Assembly (NCBI GenBank): GCA_964446595.1
Contig: CAYUPY010000006.1
Span: forward strand, 1 to 37,133
Source: CAYUPY01 sp964446595
GTDB taxonomy: Bacteria > Patescibacteriota > Dojkabacteria > J137 > JAEUSD01
Direction: 5' to 3'
DNA: 37,133 bases
In this document: piece after piece, positions 33,558-37,133 of the stretch
Layout of the letters: each line of letters begins with the position of its first letter
How positions within the stretch are numbered: position 1 is the first letter of the stretch
The notes under the pieces: generated by a model
Database searches by the model: none
Told to the model about the DNA's origin: nothing
What the model saw: the letters and a program-made list of their open reading frames with translations, nothing else
Program-made: the position numbers and the translations under genes

Positions 33558-34985
33558 TTACCTCCACTTAGCATTAATGCTATTGTCTATTTTTTTAATA
33601 AGATTATCTCCCAAATTTTCAATTTTTAAGTCATATATCCTCAGTTCGGCAGTTGATGGTTTAGCTTGAAACCCTAAAATGCGTAAGTTAGCGTAATCTA
33701 GCAACTGCTCAGCAGTATATGCCTCCACAACAACGTACCTATCATCTGGACTCAGTTTCGGTAGCTCAAGTGATAAATTGTTGGCTTTTAACGTAGCCTT
33801 TCCAGCATCACTTGAATGAGGCAAAATTATTTCAAATAACCCCCGGCTACCCGCTACTTCCCGGTATTGTTGGGAATAAGTAAAACTATCACTCGTATTT
33901 GCATAGTCTGGATCAATAGCATACTTCCCTTGTTTACTTACTACTTCTTCTTGTTTCTGGCTGTCTACAGTCACTAAAAAAGGCTCGGGCGCTCCACCTA
34001 CGAGATCTAATTTAGAAAATAGTACTTTAGTACTATCCGGGCTTATCCCCCCAGTGGAAGCGAATTTACCTAAAGGAATACTGTTATTGGTGTTGTTTGC
34101 ATCTACTAAATAGTATTCAGCGTCCGCACTGTCCCGTAACAAAATAGTTCTACCATCCTGGGAGACTATGAACTCATCGATATCTTCTATTTGTGGACTA
34201 AGCTCAATGGGCGAGGTGGTGGCCGTGTCCAAACTATATGCATAAAGAGCACGGCCACCATCTGATACCGGATACTCCTCAATATAGGTTATTTTTTCTT
34301 TAATGAAGTAAATCAGGTTACGACCAGGAACAAACTGAACAGCATACGCGTTTTCATTTTTAGTGTCTGTAATCCACTCAAAACTATTATCTGCTAGGTC
34401 AACCAACTTAATAGCGAAAAGATCCTGCTGCACCATTTCAACTACTGCTAATTGTTCGGCTGAAACATCATAGTTTCTGATCTCCATTGCAGAGTTATAG
34501 AGATTTGTGGTCGTAAAATCTGGTAGCTGCCATTTACTAATACTCGTACCCGAAGCAGTTGTTTCTTGAGCGTACAGCTCCAAACTTCTAGTGAGGAATC
34601 TATAATTAAAAGCTTCTGTTAATCTTTCTCCGTAAATATCCTCTACAGAATCAACTAATTCTACTTGATACTCTGTATCAGATTGCAGACTTTCTTTGAT
34701 AAATATATATAGCTTAGCCCCTCTTTCTAAAAATTGGGCTTCCACAGGAGGTGAGATTTTTATCAGCTCAGACCAGTCTTGTTTTACTAAAGGTCGATTA
34801 AACTCTACAATTATTTGCTGGTTTAAAATGTGAGCCTTTTGGTCAGTCTGGTTAAGCGTAACGGAACGGACATGAAAATTTGACCCCAGGTTCAAGAGTA
34901 TCAGCCCCACCAAGCCAGCCACAAGCAACACAATAACAATCGCCAGGGATTTACTAAAGGAGGTAAGGGTCATTCGGTTCTTCAA
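33558..34985 (-). CDS. Membrane-anchored protein with Ig-like domain and beta-propeller
   Basis: The 475-aa product has one N-terminal membrane segment (about residues 12-31, SLAIVIVLLVAGLVGLILLN). An SbsA-type bacterial Ig-like domain follows (about 38-135: NQQIIVEFNRPLVKQDWSEL at the start, FNYRFLT at the end). Then comes a repeated beta-strand region of the TolB/PD40 propeller kind (about 180-465, with units such as GISPDSTKVLFSK and LSPDDRYVVVEA). It is most likely anchored outside the membrane. The function is unknown; co-transcription with the permease suggests a role in the same envelope or metal process. It overlaps the upstream gene by 32 nt, or 20 nt if M5 (34973) is the start. Confidence 0.7.
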   Translation of the reverse strand: MKNRMTLTSFSKSLAIVIVLLVAGLVGLILLNLGSNFHVRSVTLNQTDQKAHILNQQIIVEFNRPLVKQDWSELIKISPPVEAQFLERGAKLYIFIKESLQSDTEYQVELVDSVEDIYGERLTEAFNYRFLTRSLELYAQETTASGTSISKWQLPDFTTTNLYNSAMEIRNYDVSAEQLAVVEMVQQDLFAIKLVDLADNSFEWITDTKNENAYAVQFVPGRNLIYFIKEKITYIEEYPVSDGGRALYAYSLDTATTSPIELSPQIEDIDEFIVSQDGRTILLRDSADAEYYLVDANNTNNSIPLGKFASTGGISPDSTKVLFSKLDLVGGAPEPFLVTVDSQKQEEVVSKQGKYAIDPDYANTSDSFTYSQQYREVAGSRGLFEIILPHSSDAGKATLKANNLSLELPKLSPDDRYVVVEAYTAEQLLDYANLRILGFQAKPSTAELRIYDLKIENLGDNLIKKIDNSINAKWR

Positions 34986-35691
34986 TAACAGTTATCTGCG
35001 CGGGAGCAATGACTAGACCAGAATCGCGCTGCACAAATTTACCAGTCACCTGATACCATTGCCCAGCCTCTATCTCTGGCAAATTAATTTCTGCGCTTAA
35101 CGGGTTCTCACTTATCAACAATCCCACAGGCCTTGCATCCACAACACAACAAGTCAAAACGAAACGTGAAAGTTTAAAGGTGTCATCAGGGAAGTTATCA
35201 TTAAAAAGGGCAAAGCCACTTATCTCTACTTCTTTTTCTAAATATCGTTGAGGATTAGGATCGTAAGCCATCGCCGTCACCCAATCTCCCATGTCCAGTG
35301 ACTTAGTATCTGACAGAAATAACTCTGCAGCAGAAGTTTGTTCCAAATCCACAATATCAAACTCTATCTGCCGTTGAGAGGCTGCCGCCACGCTCAGGGA
35401 GCGCGGCGGCAGCAAAAACCCTATACAAATGATCACCACCAGAACTATAACCCCTCCCCAATCACTGGCAGTCATTTTTTTCATACTCTTAAAATTCAAT
35501 ACCCTAAACCCCTGTTGCTCTATCACCCTTAAAATACCTACTATACTCAACACCGCAGCAAAAATTGCAAAAGCGTACGTAAATACTTCGTACCGCCAGT
35601 GAATATACAAAGTGATCCTCCCTGCCCCGTACAATAAAATTACGTAGACAGATATCAGTAATAAAATCGTGTATCTAATTAACTTAAGCAT
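34954..35691 (-). CDS. TIGR03943/UPF0703 (YcgQ-like) membrane protein
   Basis: Partner protein commonly encoded next to UPF0718 permeases. The 245-aa protein has three membrane segments (about 5-23, 34-55 and 78-97) and an exposed C-terminal domain. That domain contains VEISGFALFNDNF, RFVLTCCVVDARPVGLLI and GQWYQVTGKF, the family's conserved region with its CC pair. It starts one base after the permease stop. A 15-bp hairpin (one mismatch) at 35381-35413 is embedded right after the third membrane segment. Confidence 0.85.
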   Translation of the reverse strand: MLKLIRYTILLLISVYVILLYGAGRITLYIHWRYEVFTYAFAIFAAVLSIVGILRVIEQQGFRVLNFKSMKKMTASDWGGVIVLVVIICIGFLLPPRSLSVAAASQRQIEFDIVDLEQTSAAELFLSDTKSLDMGDWVTAMAYDPNPQRYLEKEVEISGFALFNDNFPDDTFKLSRFVLTCCVVDARPVGLLISENPLSAEINLPEIEAGQWYQVTGKFVQRDSGLVIAPAQITVIEEPNDPYLL

Positions 35692-36693
35692 TTAATACAA
35701 TAGATTAATAGCTAAACCAAAAATTGCGGTCGATAAACCTACCAGCACAGCCATAGTCACAATAGTCTTTACTCTAAAGGTATTCATTAACATACTCAAT
35801 ATTTTAATATCAATCATAGGACCAAATGTTAGGAATGTGAGAATAGACCCTACTGTAAACGTGCCAGCATAGCTAAGGGCAAAAAACGCATCCACATTAG
35901 CACAAATTGAAATCACAAAGGCTAACAGCATCATTACCACAACTGAGGCTACCGGATTGGTGGCTAAACCAACTAAGATTTCCCGAGGAACAAAAGTTTG
36001 AGTAGCCGCTGCAATCATGGCTCCTATCGCTAATGCGGGCATTACCGCCATGAATTCCTGCTGAAAAATAGAAGCCAGCTTTCGTAAAAAGTAAGCAATT
36101 GCAACAGGATTCAATTTAAGCAGTTCTTGATGTAACTTCTTACCCTTTAACTCAGCAGGTAGATGATCGTGGTCATGGGCATGGTCGTGATCATGTCCTT
36201 CATGATCATGCTCACAATGAATATGATAAAAATTCTCATTCAACAGCTCAGTTTGGTTTTTGACCAGAGAAAAAATGAGACCTACACCTACTGCAATAAA
36301 GTATGCCGCAAAAATCCTTAATTGCGGCACCCCTGAGTCCCAACCGAAAGCCTCAACGGTAGACCAAAGCGTGATCGGATTAATTATGGGGGCCGCCAAC
36401 AGAAATGTGATCGCTTGGGAAGCTGTAAATCCATTTGCCACCATTCGCCGCGCAACCGGGATATTCCCACATTCACATACCGGCATAAATATCCCTGTCA
36501 TCGCAATAACCCCGTGCGCCACGAGCCGGTTGCGCGGCAACATTCTAGTCACTAAGTCAGGAGATAAAAAAATAGCCACTAAAGCCGACACTAACCCTCC
36601 AAGCACCACAAAGGGGAAAGCTTCAACAATTAAGCCCATAAACAAAGTGATAAAGTCCTGCAATTCCAGTGGTAATTGCGCTGAATTTAGCAT
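35692..36693 (-). CDS. UPF0718 (YcgR-like) permease with His-rich loop
   Basis: Membrane permease of the group that includes predicted metal or arsenical exporters. The 333-aa protein has about eight hydrophobic segments. The conserved FMPVCECGNIPVARRM has C73 and C75. A cytosolic-type loop (157-177) carries about ten histidines alternating with Asp/Glu, a likely metal-binding segment for Zn, Ni, Co or Cu. The conserved LLAAPIINPITLWST follows the cysteine motif. Family knowledge suggests metal efflux; the actual ion is not shown by the sequence. An extended -10 ends 6 nt before the ATG. A 13-bp inverted repeat (36447/36526) lies within the gene. Confidence 0.85.
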   Translation of the reverse strand: MLNSAQLPLELQDFITLFMGLIVEAFPFVVLGGLVSALVAIFLSPDLVTRMLPRNRLVAHGVIAMTGIFMPVCECGNIPVARRMVANGFTASQAITFLLAAPIINPITLWSTVEAFGWDSGVPQLRIFAAYFIAVGVGLIFSLVKNQTELLNENFYHIHCEHDHEGHDHDHAHDHDHLPAELKGKKLHQELLKLNPVAIAYFLRKLASIFQQEFMAVMPALAIGAMIAAATQTFVPREILVGLATNPVASVVVMMLLAFVISICANVDAFFALSYAGTFTVGSILTFLTFGPMIDIKILSMLMNTFRVKTIVTMAVLVGLSTAIFGLAINLLY

Positions 36694-36699
36694 GCAGAT

Positions 36700-36708
36700 A
36701 TTTTAGCA
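36700..36708 (-). promoter_or_regulatory. Extended -10, leaderless promoter of the metal-permease operon
   Basis: TGCTAAAAT on the minus strand ends 6 nt before the ATG at 36693, placing +1 on the A. No metal-regulator box was recognised. Confidence 0.55.
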
Positions 36709-36712
36709 GAAA

Positions 36713-36911
36713 TTAACCCAATAGCTCGGCTAATGTTCTCTTAGGAGGCAATATTAACGTAAAGAAAGCACTCCCTCGCTTACTGTTATGTGCGCAAATG
36801 AAAATATGGCCAACTAGTATCTACCGCTTCTGCAATTACGCTTGTCCTCGGTTGATTACCATCTACTAGGACACCCCCTATCTTTAAAGCTGCATCAGTA
36901 AATGCTAACAC
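36713..36911 (-). pseudogene. Possible remnant of a sensor histidine kinase ATPase domain
   Basis: Two frames read like fragments of one HATPase domain. One (36786-36911) gives FTDAALKIGGVLV and later VIAEAVDTSW, faintly like the N box and VxDTGxG of a kinase. The other (36713-36820) gives HIFICAHNSKRGSAFFTLIL followed by P, like the kinase ending GxIxxxSxxxxGSxFxFxLP. Joining them needs a frameshift, and the glycine boxes between are missing. No intact gene is present. The remaining sequence between the permease and the tRNA holds only the two promoters. Confidence 0.3.
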
Positions 36912-36961
36912 TTACATATATTTAACATATACGCCTGATCCTGGCGCAGCCTCAGAACGAA

Positions 36962-36990
36962 TCGGCATAGTGACACAAATCTGCTATAAT
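36962..36990 (+). promoter_or_regulatory. tRNA-Glu promoter
   Basis: An extended -10 TGCTATAAT (36982-36990) lies 17 nt downstream of TCGGCA (36962-36967, 4/6 to TTGACA). It is about 20 nt before the mature 5' end of the tRNA. Confidence 0.7.
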
Positions 36991-37010
36991 CTCCGCAGCT
37001 AAACAAGGTT

Positions 37011-37083
37011 GGCCCCTTCGTCTAGCGGTCTAGGACACCACCCTCTCACGGTGGAAACAGGGGTTCGAGTCCCCTAGGGGTCA
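37011..37083 (+). tRNA. tRNA-Glu (anticodon CTC)
   Basis: A 73-nt cloverleaf. The acceptor GGCCCCT pairs with AGGGGTC (one G-T). The D stem is GTC/GAC, the anticodon stem CCACC/GGTGG encloses CTCTCAC, and the T arm is AGGGG-TTCGAGT-CCCCT. The anticodon CTC reads GAG. The discriminator base is A, and CCA is not encoded (TAT follows), so it must be added after transcription. Confidence 0.95.
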
Positions 37084-37090
37084 TATCTCC

Positions 37091-37107
37091 TTGTGACATG
37101 GTCACAA
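37091..37107. repeat. Palindrome TTGTGAC-ATG-GTCACAA after the tRNA
   Basis: A perfect 7-bp inverted repeat with a 3-nt centre lies 7 nt past the tRNA. It could be a processing or termination hairpin (no T tract follows) or an operator for a gene beyond the right edge. Confidence 0.4.
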
Positions 37108-37133
37108 CTTCCTCGATCTGCTTAAATACAGGG

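Noticed and set aside
36982..37010. CCA-encoding or split tRNA
   Set aside because: The cloverleaf is complete in 73 nt without intron, and the bases after the discriminator are TAT.
1..37133. CRISPR array, insertion sequence or prophage
   Set aside because: No regularly spaced repeats, transposase, integrase or phage structural genes are visible.

Overview
The window looks like part of a Patescibacteria (Candidate Phyla Radiation) chromosome. The spc/S10 ribosomal gene run has no rpmD (uL30) between rpsE and rplO, which is a recognised trait of that radiation. There is no adk between secY and map, genes are short and tightly packed, and several proteins have no recognisable family. TGA is used as an ordinary stop (for example at 20270 and 22414), so the recoded Gracilibacteria/Absconditabacteria lineages are excluded. 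I cannot place it further within the radiation. Base composition is AT-leaning, with GC-rich patches in some non-ribosomal genes. A 10-N assembly gap lies at 23453-23462.

Left third (1-12050, all minus strand): this is a ribosomal superoperon read right to left, rpsJ-rplC-rplD-rplW-rplB-rpsS-rplV-rpsC-rplP-rpmC-rpsQ-rplN-rplX-rplE-rpsN-rpsH-rplF-rplR-rpsE-rplO-secY-map (map is cut by the edge). A near-consensus promoter sits just before rpsJ. tuf lies upstream with its own promoter, a structured leader and a strong terminator. This EF-Tu has an unusual switch I and an NRFD in place of NKxD.

Middle (12208-19637): two minus-strand genes of unknown function encode an acidic 225-aa protein and a 1234-aa membrane protein. 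A divergent JAMM/MPN-like metallopeptidase gene follows, then a canonical fusA. A 30-nt perfect palindrome separates the last two.

Accessory part (19747-36693): the most distinctive locus is a tight three-gene minus-strand operon. It encodes a glutamine-synthetase/gamma-glutamylcysteine-ligase-fold protein (split by the gap), an N-formylglutamate-amidohydrolase-like domain fused to an M20 metallopeptidase, and a small single-pass membrane protein. Then come an M29 aminopeptidase, a methyltransferase-like protein, an M20 dipeptidase, a hypothetical protein, prephenate dehydratase, a family 2 glycosyltransferase, a large helical hypothetical protein and a GreA-like protein. A three-gene metal-permease operon (UPF0718 permease, TIGR03943/YcgQ protein, Ig-like plus beta-propeller protein) closes this part. 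The right edge holds a probable histidine-kinase remnant and a tRNA-Glu(CTC).

Two patterns run across the non-ribosomal part. First, many standalone genes have an extended -10 (TGnTATAAT-like) ending only 5-7 nt before the start codon, which predicts leaderless mRNAs. Second, GC-rich perfect inverted repeats of 10-13 bp are embedded inside several coding sequences.
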